From Anoplopoma fimbria (lineage: Eukaryota > Chordata > Actinopteri > Perciformes > Anoplopomatidae): 64,000 bases of DNA. The position numbers and the translations under genes were made by a program. The stretch's first letter is position 1; the number at the start of each line of letters is the position of its first letter. The notes beneath the pieces are model-generated. The model searched no databases and was not told the origin of the DNA. It saw only the letters and a program-made list of their open reading frames with translations. Shown here one piece after another: positions 50,624-63,870 of the stretch. Location of the stretch: NCBI RefSeq assembly GCF_027596085.1, contig NC_072467.1, positions 1,158,005 through 1,222,004 of the forward strand. The letters run 5' to 3'.

Positions 50624-51055
50624 CAGGGGCGCCGAAAAGGGGGGTTTTGGGCCCCATGAGACGGAATTCTAGGGGCCCCCATGACAGGGGGCCCAGAGAT
50701 ATGCATTTTAATGATGATGAAATTATAATACAGAAAAAAGAATGACACTACAGTTATTAACTAACATATAATCACACATGGAATTATTTTCTGCAGTTCT
50801 TCCCCATAAAAAATAGCTTATAATCATGTCAACTGTCATCAGAATACAAAATGGCCATTCTCATCATTTCACAAATATGGTAATGATAGTCAAAATACCA
50901 TTAAAATGCATAATCACTGTATGTCAAAAAAGCATCAAAAAAATAAAGGAATTTTACCAGGACATGTAAAACATGTTGATTATATGTTAGGCCCTGTAAA
51001 GATTCTTTTCATGGGGCCCCTCCATCATGGGCCCCTATCCCTACGGCGCCCCCTG
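50624..51055. mobile_element. hAT-type MITE, 432 bp, complete with 8-bp target duplication
   Basis: Ends in inverted repeats CAGGGGCGCCG (50624) and CGGCGCCCCCTG (to 51055), followed inward by GGGGCCCC-rich subterminal repeats on both sides. It is flanked by perfect 8-bp duplications GGTGTGAG at 50616-50623 and 51056-51063, diagnostic for hAT. The interior is AT-rich with no transposase, so it is non-autonomous. It sits about 200 bases upstream of the ca12 TATA box. Confidence 0.95.
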
Positions 51056-51230
51056 GGTGTGAGGGCTCTACCAGACGCACCTGCACAACAGGTCTAAAGG
51101 CAACCTAGTGGTGCTGCCACTGTGGAAATGTGTAACCCTGTTGAAATACTAGGGGTTCTTTTTGGGTAAAAAAAAAAAAAAAAAAAAAACTTGGCTGTCA
51201 AAATACAATATGACATTCGTAAAGTTCACC

Positions 51231-51314
51231 CAATTCAATTCAGTTTATTTTGTAGAGCCCAGAATCACAAATTACAAATGTGCCTCAGAGGGCTTTAAAT
51301 CTGTACACATGAGA
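51231..51314 (+). mobile_element. Dispersed fish repeat element, left part
   Basis: Carries AATTCAATTCAGTTTATTTT, AGAGCCCAGAATCACAAATT, then GCCTCAGAGGGCTTTAAAT and CTGTACACATGAGA. I know this from general experience as the start of a high-copy teleost repeat. Its right part resumes at 63727 after the minisatellite. A 23-base poly(A) run lies just upstream at about 51168-51189. Confidence 0.75.
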
Positions 51315-54300
51315 CATCCTCTGTCCTTAGACCCTCACATCCTCTGTCCTTACACCCTCTGTCTCTGTCCTTACACCCTCACATCCTCTGTCCTTACACC
51401 CTCACATCCTCTGTCCTTAGACCCTCACATCCTCTGTCCTTACACCCTCACATCCTCTGTCCTTACACCCTCACATCCTCTGTCCTTAGACCCTCACATC
51501 CTCTGTCCTTACACCCTCACCTCCTCTGTCCTTACACCCTCACATCCTCTGTCCTTACACCTCACATCCTCTGTCCTTAGACCCTCACATCCTCTGTCCT
51601 TACACCTCACCTCCTCTGTCCTTACACCCTCACATCCTCTGTCCTTACACCCCTCCCATCCTCTGTCCTTGAGCCCTCACATCCTCTGTCCTTACACCTC
51701 ACCTCCTCTGTCCTTACCTCACATCCTCTGTCCTTACACCCTCACATCCTCTGTCCTTACACCCTCACCTCCTCTGTCCTTACACCCTCACCTCCTCTGT
51801 CCTTAGACCCTCACATCCTCTGTCCTTACACCCTCACATCCTCTGTCCTTACACCCTCACATCCTCTGTCCTTACACCCTCACCTCCTCTGTCCTTACAC
51901 CCTCACCTCCTCTGTCCTTACACCCTCACCTCCTCTGTCCTTACACCCTCACATCCTCTGTCCTTACACCCTCACCTCCTCTGTCCTTACACCCTCACAT
52001 CCTCTGTCCTTACACCCTCACATCCTCTGTCCTTACACCCTCACCTCCTCTGTCCTTACACCCTCACATCCTCTGTCCTTACACCCTCACATCCTCTGTC
52101 CTTACACCCTCACATCCTCTGTCCTTACACCCTCACCTCCTCTGTCCTTACACCCTCACATCCTCTGTCCTTACACCCTCACATCCTCTGTCCTTACACC
52201 CTCACATCCTCTGTCCTTACACCCTCACATCCTCTGTCCTTACACCCTCACCTCCTCTGTCCTTACACCCTCACATCCTCTGTCCTTACACCCTCACATC
52301 CTCTGTCCTTAGACCCTCACATCCTCTGTCCTTACACCCTCACATCCTCTGTCCTTACACCCTCACATCCTCTGTCCTTAGACCCTCACCTCCTCTGTCC
52401 TTAGACCCTCACATCCTCTGTCCTTACACCCTCACATCCTCTGTCCTTAGACCCTCACATCCTCTGTCCTTACACCCTCACCTCCTCTGTCCTTAGACCC
52501 TCACATCCTCTGTCCTTACACCCTCACATCCTCTGTCCTTACACCCTCACCTCCTCTGTCCTTACACCCTCACATCCTCTGTCCTTACACCCTCACATCC
52601 TCTGTCCTTACACCCTCACATCCTCTGTCCTTACACCCTCACATCCTCTGTCCTTACACCCTCACATCCTCTGTCCTTACACCCTCACATCCTCTGTCCT
52701 TAGACCCTCACATCCTCTGTCCTTAGACCCTCACATCCTCTGTCCTTACACCCTCACATCCTCTGTCCTTACACCCTCACATCCTCTGTCCTTAGACCCT
52801 CACATCCTCTGTCCTTACACCCTCACATCCTCTGTCCTTACACCCTCACATCCTCTGTCCTTACACCCTCACATCCTCTGTCCTTACACCCTCACATCCT
52901 CTGTCCTTAGACCCTCACATCCTCTGTCCTTACACCCTCACATCCTCTGTCCTTAGACCCTCACATCCTCTGTCCTTACACCCTCACCTCCTCTGTCCTT
53001 ACACCCTCACATCCTCTGTCCTTAGACCCTCACATCCTCTGTCCTTAGACCCTCACATCCTCTGTCCTTAGACCCTCACATCCTCTGTCCTTACACCCTC
53101 ACCTCCTCTGTCCTTAGACCCTCACATCCTCTGTCCTTACACCCTCACCTCCTCTGTCCTTAGACCCTCACATCCTCTGTCCTTACACCCTCACATCCTC
53201 TGTCCTTAGACCCTCACATCCTCTGTCCTTAGACCCTCACATCCTCTGTCCTTACACCCTCACATCCTCTGTCCTTACACCCTCACATCCTCTGTCCTTA
53301 CACCCTCACCTCCTCTGTCCTTACACCCTCACCTCCTCTGTCCTTACACCCTCACATCCTCTGTCCTTAGACCCTCACATCCTCTGTCCTTACACCCTCA
53401 CATCCTCTGTCCTTACACCCTCACATCCTCTGTCCTTAGACCCTCACATCCTCTGTCCTTACACCCTCACCTCCTCTGTCCTTACACCCTCACATCCTCT
53501 GTCCTTACACCCTCACATCCTCTGTCCTTACACCCTCACATCCTCTGTCCTTACACCCTCACATCCTCTGTCCTTACACCCTCACATCCTCTGTCCTTAC
53601 ACCCTCACATCCTCTGTCCTTACACCCTCACCTCCTCTGTCCTTAGACCCTCACCTCCTCTGTCCTTACACCCTCACATCCTCTGTCCTTACACCCTCAC
53701 CTCCTCTGTCCTTACACCCTCACATCCTCTGTCCTTACACCCTCACCTCCTCTGTCCTTAGACCCTCACATCCTCTGTCCTTACACCCTCACATCCTCTG
53801 TCCTTACACCCTCACATCCTCTGTCCTTAGACCCTCACCTCCTCTGTCCTTAGACCCTCACCTCCTCTGTCCTTACACCCTCACATCCTCTGTCCTTACA
53901 CCCTCACCTCCTCTGTCCTTACACCCTCACATCCTCTGTCCTTACACCCTCACCTCCTCTGTCCTTAGACCCTCACATCCTCTGTCCTTACACCCTCACC
54001 TCCTCTGTCCTTACACCCTCACATCCTCTGTCCTTAGACCCTCACCTCCTCTGTCCTTACACCCTCACATCCTCTGTCCTTACACCCTCACATCCTCTGT
54101 CCTTACACCCTCACATCCTCTGTCCTTACACCCTCACCTCCTCTGTCCTTACACCCTCACATCCTCTGTCCTTACCCTCACATCCTCTGTCCTTACACCC
54201 TCACCTCCTCTGTCCTTAGACCCTCACCTCCTCTGTCCTTACACCCTCACATCCTCTGTCCTTAGACCCTCACCTCCTCTGTCCTTACACCCTCACATCC

Positions 54301-57300
54301 TCTGTCCTTACACCCTCACATCCTCTGTCCTTACACCCTCACATCCTCTGTCCTTACACCCTCACATCCTCTGTCCTTACACCCTCACCTCCTCTGTCCT
54401 TAGACCCTCACATCCTCTGTCCTTACACCCTCACCTCCTCTGTCCTTAGACCCTCACATCCTCTGTCCTTAGACCCTCACATCCTCTGTCCTTACACCCT
54501 CACATCCTCTGTCCTTAGACCCTCACATCCTCTGTCCTTACACCCTCACATCCTCTGTCCTTAGACCCTCACATCCTCTGTCCTTACACCCTCACCTCCT
54601 CTGTCCTTAGACCCTCACATCCTCTGTCCTTACACCCTCACATCCTCTGTCCTTACACCCTCACATCCTCTGTCCTTAGACCCTCACATCCTCTGTCCTT
54701 ACACCCTCACATCCTCTGTCCTTACACCCTCACATCCTCTGTCCTTAGACCCTCACATCCTCTGTCCTTACACCCTCACCTCCTCTGTCCTTACACCCTC
54801 ACATCCTCTGTCCTTACACCCTCACATCCTCTGTCCTTACACCCTCACATCCTCTGTCCTTACACCCTCACATCCTCTGTCCTTACACCCTCACATCCTC
54901 TGTCCTTAGACCCTCACATCCTCTGTCCTTACACCCTCACATCCTCTGTCCTTACACCCTCACATCCTCTGTCCTTAGACCCTCACATCCTCTGTCCTTA
55001 CACCCTCACATCCTCTGTCCTTACACCCTCACCTCCTCTGTCCTTACACCCTCACCTCCTCTGTCCTTACACCCTCACATCCTCTGTCCTTAGACCCTCA
55101 CATCCTCTGTCCTTAGACCCTCACATCCTCTGTCCTTACACCCTCACATCCTCTGTCCTTACACCCTCACATCCTCTGTCCTTACACCCTCACCTCCTCT
55201 GTCCTTACACCCTCACATCCTCTGTCCTTAGACCCTCACATCCTCTGTCCTTAGACCCTCACATCCTCTGTCCTTAGACCCTCACATCCTCTGTCCTTAC
55301 ACCCTCACATCCTCTGTCCTTAGACCCTCACCTCCTCTGTCCTTAGACCCTCACATCCTCTGTCCTTAGACCCTCACATCCTCTGTCCTTAGACCCTCAC
55401 ATCCTCTGTCCTTACACCCTCACATCCTCTGTCCTTACACCCTCACATCCTCTGTCCTTAGACCCTCACATCCTCTGTCCTTAGACCCTCACATCCTCTG
55501 TCCTTAGACCCTCACATCCTCTGTCCTTAGACCCTCACCTCCTCTGTCCTTAGACCCTCACATCCTCTGTCCTTACACCCTCACATCCTCTGTCCTTACA
55601 CCCTCACATCCTCTGTCCTTAGACCCTCACATCCTCTGTCCTTAGACCCTCACATCCTCTGTCCTTACACCCTCACATCCTCTGTCCTTACACCCTCACA
55701 TCCTCTGTCCTTAGACCCTCACATCCTCTGTCCTTACACCCTCACATCCTCTGTCCTTACACCCTCACATCCTCTGTCCTTACACCCTCACATCCTCTGT
55801 CCTTACACCCTCACATCCTCTGTCCTTAGACCCTCACATCCTCTGTCCTTAGACCCTCACATCCTCTGTCCTTAGACCCTCACATCCTCTGTCCTTACAC
55901 CCTCACATCCTCTGTCCTTACACCCTCACATCCTCTGTCCTTACACCCTCACATCCTCTGTCCTTACACCCTCACATCCTCTGTCCTTACACCCTCACAT
56001 CCTCTGTCCTTACACCCTCACATCCTCTGTCCTTACACCCTCACATCCTCTGTCCTTAGACCCTCACATCCTCTGTCCTTAGACCCTCACATCCTCTGTC
56101 CTTAGACCCTCACATCCTCTGTCCTTAGACCCTCACCTCCTCTGTCCTTACACCCTCACATCCTCTGTCCTTACACCCTCACATCCTCTGTCCTTAGACC
56201 CTCACATCCTCTGTCCTTAGACCCTCACATCCTCTGTCCTTAGACCCTCACATCCTCTGTCCTTACACCCTCACCTCCTCTGTCCTTAGACCCTCACATC
56301 CTCTGTCCTTACACCCTCACATCCTCTGTCCTTACACCCTCACATCCTCTGTCCTTAGACCCTCACCTCCTCTGTCCTTAGACCCTCACATCCTCTGTCC
56401 TTACACCCTCACATCCTCTGTCCTTACACCCTCACATCCTCTGTCCTTAGACCCTCACATCCTCTGTCCTTACACCCTCACATCCTCTGTCCTTACACCC
56501 TCACCTCCTCTGTCCTTACACCCTCACATCCTCTGTCCTTACACCCTCACATCCTCTGTCCTTAGACCCTCACCTCCTCTGTCCTTACACCCTCACATCC
56601 TCTGTCCTTAGACCCTCACATCCTCTGTCCTTACACCCTCACCTCCTCTGTCCTTACACCCTCACCTCCTCTGTCCTTACACCCTCACATCCTCTGTCCT
56701 TAGACCCTCACCTCCTCTGTCCTTAGACCCTCACATCCTCTGTCCTTAGACCCTCACATCCTCTGTCCTTACACCCTCACATCCTCTGTCCTTACACCCT
56801 CACATCCTCTGTCCTTACACCCTCACATCCTCTGTCCTTACACCCTCACATCCTCTGTCCTTAGACCCTCACATCCTCTGTCCTTACACCCTCACATCCT
56901 CTGTCCTTAGACCCTCACATCCTCTGTCCTTACACCCTCACATCCTCTGTCCTTACACCCTCACATCCTCTGTCCTTACACCCTCACATCCTCTGTCCTT
57001 AGACCCTCACATCCTCTGTCCTTACACCCTCACATCCTCTGTCCTTACACCCTCACATCCTCTGTCCTTACACCCTCACATCCTCTGTCCTTAGACCCTC
57101 ACATCCTCTGTCCTTACACCCTCACATCCTCTGTCCTTACACCCTCACATCCTCTGTCCTTAGACCCTCACATCCTCTGTCCTTACACCCTCACATCCTC
57201 TGTCCTTACACCCTCACATCCTCTGTCCTTACACCCTCACCTCCTCTGTCCTTACACCCTCACATCCTCTGTCCTTACACCCTCACCTCCTCTGTCCTTA

Positions 57301-60300
57301 CACCCTCACATCCTCTGTCCTTAGACCCTCACATCCTCTGTCCTTACACCCTCACATCCTCTGTCCTTAGACCCTCACATCCTCTGTCCTTACACCCTCA
57401 CCTCCTCTGTCCTTACACCCTCACATCCTCTGTCCTTAGACCCTCACATCCTCTGTCCTTACACCCTCACATCCTCTGTCCTTACACCCTCACATCCTCT
57501 GTCCTTACACCCTCACATCCTCTGTCCTTACACCCTCACATCCTCTGTCCTTACACCCTCACATCCTCTGTCCTTACACCCTCACATCCTCTGTCCTTAC
57601 ACCCTCACATCCTCTGTCCTTACACCCTCACATCCTCTGTCCTTACACCCTCACATCCTCTGTCCTTACACCCTCACCTCCTCTGTCCTTAGACCCTCAC
57701 ATCCTCTGTCCTTACACCCTCACATCCTCTGTCCTTACACCCTCACATCCTCTGTCCTTACACCCTCACATCCTCTGTCCTTACACCCTCACATCCTCTG
57801 TCCTTACACCCTCACATCCTCTGTCCTTACACCCTCACATCCTCTGTCCTTACACCCTCACATCCTCTGTCCTTACACCCTCACATCCTCTGTCCTTAGA
57901 CCCTCACATCCTCTGTCCTTACACCCTCACATCCTCTGTCCTTACACCCTCACCTCCTCTGTCCTTACACCCTCACATCCTCTGTCCTTACACCCTCACA
58001 TCCTCTGTCCTTACACCCTCACATCCTCTGTCCTTACACCCTCACATCCTCTGTCCTTACACCCTCACATCCTCTGTCCTTAGACCCTCACATCCTCTGT
58101 CCTTACACCCTCACATCCTCTGTCCTTACACCCTCACATCCTCTGTCCTTACACCCTCACATCCTCTGTCCTTACACCCTCACATCCTCTGTCCTTACAC
58201 CCTCACATCCTCTGTCCTTACACCCTCACATCCTCTGTCCTTACACCCTCACATCCTCTGTCCTTACACCCTCACATCCTCTGTCCTTACACCCTCACAT
58301 CCTCTGTCCTTACACCCTCACCTCCTCTGTCCTTAGACCCTCACATCCTCTGTCCTTACACCCTCACATCCTCTGTCCTTAGACCCTCACATCCTCTGTC
58401 CTTACACCCTCACATCCTCTGTCCTTAGACCCTCACATCCTCTGTCCTTAGACCCTCACATCCTCTGTCCTTACACCCTCACATCCTCTGTCCTTACACC
58501 CTCACATCCTCTGTCCTTAGACCCTCACATCCTCTGTCCTTACACCCTCACATCCTCTGTCCTTACACCCTCACATCCTCTGTCCTTACACCCTCACATC
58601 CTCTGTCCTTACACCCTCACATCCTCTGTCCTTACACCCTCACATCCTCTGTCCTTACACCCTCACATCCTCTGTCCTTAGACCCTCACATCCTCTGTCC
58701 TTACACCCTCACATCCTCTGTCCTTACACCCTCACATCCTCTGTCCTTACACCCTCACATCCTCTGTCCTTACACCCTCACATCCTCTGTCCTTAGACCC
58801 TCACATCCTCTGTCCTTACACCCTCACATCCTCTGTCCTTACACCCTCACCTCCTCTGTCCTTAGACCCTCACATCCTCTGTCCTTACACCCTCACATCC
58901 TCTGTCCTTACACCCTCACATCCTCTGTCCTTACACCCTCACCTCCTCTGTCCTTACACCCTCACATCCTCTGTCCTTACACCCTCACATCCTCTGTCCT
59001 TAGACCCTCACATCCTCTGTCCTTACACCCTCACCTCCTCTGTCCTTAGACCCTCACATCCTCTGTCCTTACACCCTCACATCCTCTGTCCTTAGACCCT
59101 CACCTCCTCTGTCCTTACACCCTCACATCCTCTGTCCTTACACCCTCACATCCTCTGTCCTTACACCCTCACATCCTCTGTCCTTACACCCTCACATCCT
59201 CTGTCCTTACACCCTCACCTCCTCTGTCCTTAGACCCTCACATCCTCTGTCCTTACACCCTCACCTCCTCTGTCCTTACACCCTCACATCCTCTGTCCTT
59301 AGACCCTCACATCCTCTGTCCTTACACCCTCACATCCTCTGTCCTTAGACCCTCACATCCTCTGTCCTTACACCCTCACATCCTCTGTCCTTAGACCCTC
59401 ACATCCTCTGTCCTTACACCCTCACATCCTCTGTCCTTAGACCCTCACATCCTCTGTCCTTAGACCCTCACATCCTCTGTCCTTACACCCTCACATCCTC
59501 TGTCCTTAGACCCTCACATCCTCTGTCCTTACACCCTCACATCCTCTGTCCTTACACCCTCACATCCTCTGTCCTTAGACCCTCACATCCTCTGTCCTTA
59601 CACCCTCACATCCTCTGTCCTTACACCCTCACATCCTCTGTCCTTACACCCTCACCTCCTCTGTCCTTACACCCTCACATCCTCTGTCCTTACACCCTCA
59701 CATCCTCTGTCCTTACACCCTCACATCCTCTGTCCTTAGACCCTCACATCCTCTGTCCTTACACCCTCACATCCTCTGTCCTTACACCCTCACATCCTCT
59801 GTCCTTAGACCCTCACATCCTCTGTCCTTACACCCTCACATCCTCTGTCCTTACACCCTCACATCCTCTGTCCTTACACCCTCACATCCTCTGTCCTTAC
59901 ACCCTCACATCCTCTGTCCTTAGACCCTCACATCCTCTGTCCTTAGACCCTCACATCCTCTGTCCTTACACCCTCACATCCTCTGTCCTTAGACCCTCAC
60001 ATCCTCTGTCCTTACACCCTCACATCCTCTGTCCTTAGACCCTCACATCCTCTGTCCTTAGACCCTCACATCCTCTGTCCTTACACCCTCACATCCTCTG
60101 TCCTTACACCCTCACATCCTCTGTCCTTAGACCCTCACCTCCTCTGTCCTTACACCCTCACATCCTCTGTCCTTACACCCTCACATCCTCTGTCCTTAGA
60201 CCCTCACATCCTCTGTCCTTACACCCTCACATCCTCTGTCCTTACACCCTCACATCCTCTGTCCTTAGACCCTCACATCCTCTGTCCTTACACCCTCACA

Positions 60301-63300
60301 TCCTCTGTCCTTACACCCTCACATCCTCTGTCCTTAGACCCTCACCTCCTCTGTCCTTAGACCCTCACATCCTCTGTCCTTACACCCTCACATCCTCTGT
60401 CCTTACACCCTCACATCCTCTGTCCTTAGACCCTCACATCCTCTGTCCTTAGACCCTCACATCCTCTGTCCTTACACCCTCACATCCTCTGTCCTTACAC
60501 CCTCACATCCTCTGTCCTTAGACCCTCACATCCTCTGTCCTTACACCCTCACATCCTCTGTCCTTACACCCTCACATCCTCTGTCCTTACACCCTCACAT
60601 CCTCTGTCCTTACACCCTCACCTCCTCTGTCCTTAGACCCTCACATCCTCTGTCCTTAGACCCTCACATCCTCTGTCCTTAGACCCTCACATCCTCTGTC
60701 CTTACACCCTCACCTCCTCTGTCCTTAGACCCTCACATCCTCTGTCCTTACACCCTCACCTCCTCTGTCCTTACACCCTCACATCCTCTGTCCTTAGACC
60801 CTCACATCCTCTGTCCTTACACCCTCACATCCTCTGTCCTTACACCCTCACATCCTCTGTCCTTACACCCTCACATCCTCTGTCCTTAGACCCTCACATC
60901 CTCTGTCCTTACACCCTCACATCCTCTGTCCTTAGACCCTCACATCCTCTGTCCTTACACCCTCACATCCTCTGTCCTTAGACCCTCACATCCTCTGTCC
61001 TTAGACCCTCACATCCTCTGTCCTTAGACCCTCACCTCCTCTGTCCTTAGACCCTCACATCCTCTGTCCTTAGACCCTCACATCCTCTGTCCTTAGACCC
61101 TCACATCCTCTGTCCTTACACCCTCACATCCTCTGTCCTTACACCCTCACATCCTCTGTCCTTAGACCCTCACATCCTCTGTCCTTAGACCCTCACATCC
61201 TCTGTCCTTACACCCTCACATCCTCTGTCCTTACACCCTCACATCCTCTGTCCTTAGACCCTCACATCCTCTGTCCTTACACCCTCACATCCTCTGTCCT
61301 TACACCCTCACATCCTCTGTCCTTAGACCCTCACCTCCTCTGTCCTTACACCCTCACATCCTCTGTCCTTAGACCCTCACATCCTCTGTCCTTAGACCCT
61401 CACATCCTCTGTCCTTAGACCCTCACATCCTCTGTCCTTAGACCCTCACATCCTCTGTCCTTACACCCTCACCTCCTCTGTCCTTACACCCTCACATCCT
61501 CTGTCCTTAGACCCTCACATCCTCTGTCCTTAGACCCTCACATCCTCTGTCCTTAGACCCTCACATCCTCTGTCCTTACACCCTCACATCCTCTGTCCTT
61601 ACACCCTCACATCCTCTGTCCTTACACCCTCACATCCTCTGTCCTTACACCCTCACCTCCTCTGTCCTTAGACCCTCACATCCTCTGTCCTTACACCCTC
61701 ACCTCCTCTGTCCTTAGACCCTCACATCCTCTGTCCTTACACCCTCACATCCTCTGNNNNNNNNNNNNNNNNNNNNNNNNNNNNNNNNNNNNNNNNNNNN
61801 NNNNNNNNNNNNNNNNNNNNNNNNNNNNNNNNNNNNNNNNNNNNNNNNNNNNNNNNCCCTCACATCCTCTGTCCTTACACCCTCACATCCTCTGTCCTTA
61901 CACCCTCACATCCTCTGTCCTTACACCCTCACATCCTCTGTCCTTAGACCCTCACCTCCTCTGTCCTTACACCCTCACATCCTCTGTCCTTACACCCTCA
62001 CATCCTCTGTCCTTACACCCTCACATCCTCTGTCCTTACACCCTCACATCCTCTGTCCTTAGACCCTCACATCCTCTGTCCTTACACCCTCACATCCTCT
62101 GTCCTTAGACCCTCACATCCTCTGTCCTTAGACCCTCACCTCCTCTGTCCTTACACCCTCACATCCTCTGTCCTTAGACCCTCACATCCTCTGTCCTTAG
62201 ACCCTCACATCCTCTGTCCTTACACCCTCACATCCTCTGTCCTTACACCCTCACATCCTCTGTCCTTACACCCTCACATCCTCTGTCCTTACACCCTCAC
62301 ATCCTCTGTCCTTACACCCTCACATCCTCTGTCCTTAGACCCTCACATCCTCTGTCCTTACACCCTCACATCCTCTGTCCTTACACCCTCACATCCTCTG
62401 TCCTTACACCCTCACATCCTCTGTCCTTACACCCTCACATCCTCTGTCCTTACACCCTCACATCCTCTGTCCTTACACCCTCACATCCTCTGTCCTTACA
62501 CCCTCACCTCCTCTGTCCTTACACCCTCACATCCTCTGTCCTTACACCCTCACCTCCTCTGTCCTTACACCCTCACATCCTCTGTCCTTACACCCTCACA
62601 TCCTCTGTCCTTACACCCTCACATCCTCTGTCCTTACACCCTCACATCCTCTGTCCTTACACCCTCACATCCTCTGTCCTTACACCCTCACATCCTCTGT
62701 CCTTACACCCTCACATCCTCTGTCCTTACACCCTCACATCCTCTGTCCTTACACCCTCACCTCCTCTGTCCTTACACCCTCACATCCTCTGTCCTTACAC
62801 CCTCACATCCTCTGTCCTTACACCCTCACATCCTCTGTCCTTACACCCTCACATCCTCTGTCCTTAGACCCTCACATCCTCTGTCCTTACACCCTCACAT
62901 CCTCTGTCCTTACACCCTCACATCCTCTGTCCTTACACCCTCACATCCTCTGTCCTTACACCCTCACATCCTCTGTCCTTACACCCTCACATCCTCTGTC
63001 CTTACACCCTCACCTCCTCTGTCCTTAGACCCTCACATCCTCTGTCCTTACACCCTCACATCCTCTGTCCTTACACCCTCACATCCTCTGTCCTTAGACC
63101 CTCACATCCTCTGTCCTTAGACCCTCACATCCTCTGTCCTTACACCCTCACCTCCTCTGTCCTTACACCCTCACATCCTCTGTCCTTAGACCCTCACATC
63201 CTCTGTCCTTACACCCTCACATCCTCTGTCCTTAGACCCTCACCTCCTCTGTCCTTACACCCTCACATCCTCTGTCCTTACACCCTCACATCCTCTGTCC

Positions 63301-63726
63301 TTACACCCTCACCTCCTCTGTCCTTACACCCTCACATCCTCTGTCCTTACACCCTCACATCCTCTGTCCTTACACCCTCACCTCCTCTGTCCTTACACCC
63401 TCACCTCCTCTGTCCTTACACCCTCACCTCCTCTGTCCTTACACCCTCACATCCTCTGTCCTTACACCCTCACATCCTCTGTCCTTACACCCTCACATCC
63501 TCTGTCCTTACACCCTCACATCCTCTGTCCTTACACCCTCACATCCTCTGTCCTTACACCCTCACCTCCTCTGTCCTTACACCCTCACATCCTCTGTCCT
63601 TACACCCTCACCTCCTCTGTCCTTACACCCTCACATCCTCTGTCCTTACACCCTCACATCCTCTGTCCTTACACCCTCACATCCTCTGTCCTTACACCCT
63701 CACATCCTCTGTCCTTCCCTCACATC
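51315..63726. repeat. Giant 23-bp minisatellite array, about 12.4 kb
   Basis: Tandem 23-base units built from ACACCCTCACAT followed by CCTCTGTCCTT, roughly 535 copies. Nearly all variation is at two positions: the second base of the unit (ACAC or AGAC) and the A or C in CACATCC/CACCTCC. The first 400 bases contain length-variant units (for example near 51355, 51555, 51600, 51650 and 51715); the interior is almost free of indels, one exception being a 3-base deletion near 54174. An assembly gap of 100 N interrupts it, so the true length is unknown. All apparent reading frames here are repeat artefacts. Confidence 0.98.
61757..61856. other. Assembly gap of exactly 100 N inside the minisatellite
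   Basis: The round length marks a gap of unknown size. Repeat sequence of the same type continues on both sides, so the array is longer or shorter than it appears. Confidence 0.98.
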
Positions 63727-63870
63727 TGCACAGGAAAAACTCCCCTAAAAACCCCTTTAACAGGGAGAAAAAAGGAAGAAACCTCTGGGAGAACGACAGA
63801 GGAGGGATCCTTCTCCCAGGATGGACAGAATGCAATAGATGTCATGTGTACAGAATATTCAATGTATAGA
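63727..63870 (+). mobile_element. Dispersed fish repeat element, right part
   Basis: Contains CACAGGAAAAACTCCCCTAA, AACAGGGAGAAAAAAGGAAG, then GAGGAGGGATCCTTCTCCCA and GCAATAGATGTCATGTGTAC. This is the continuation expected after the left part at 51231-51314, so one element has been split by the array. From 63871 to 64000 I see only unassigned sequence, possibly more of the element. Confidence 0.75.

Noticed and set aside
51162..51806. 214-residue open frame rich in HPLSLDPHILCPYTLTSS
   Set aside because: It is the 23-bp minisatellite read through; three units make 69 bases, so a frame stays open until an AG-type unit puts TAG in frame.
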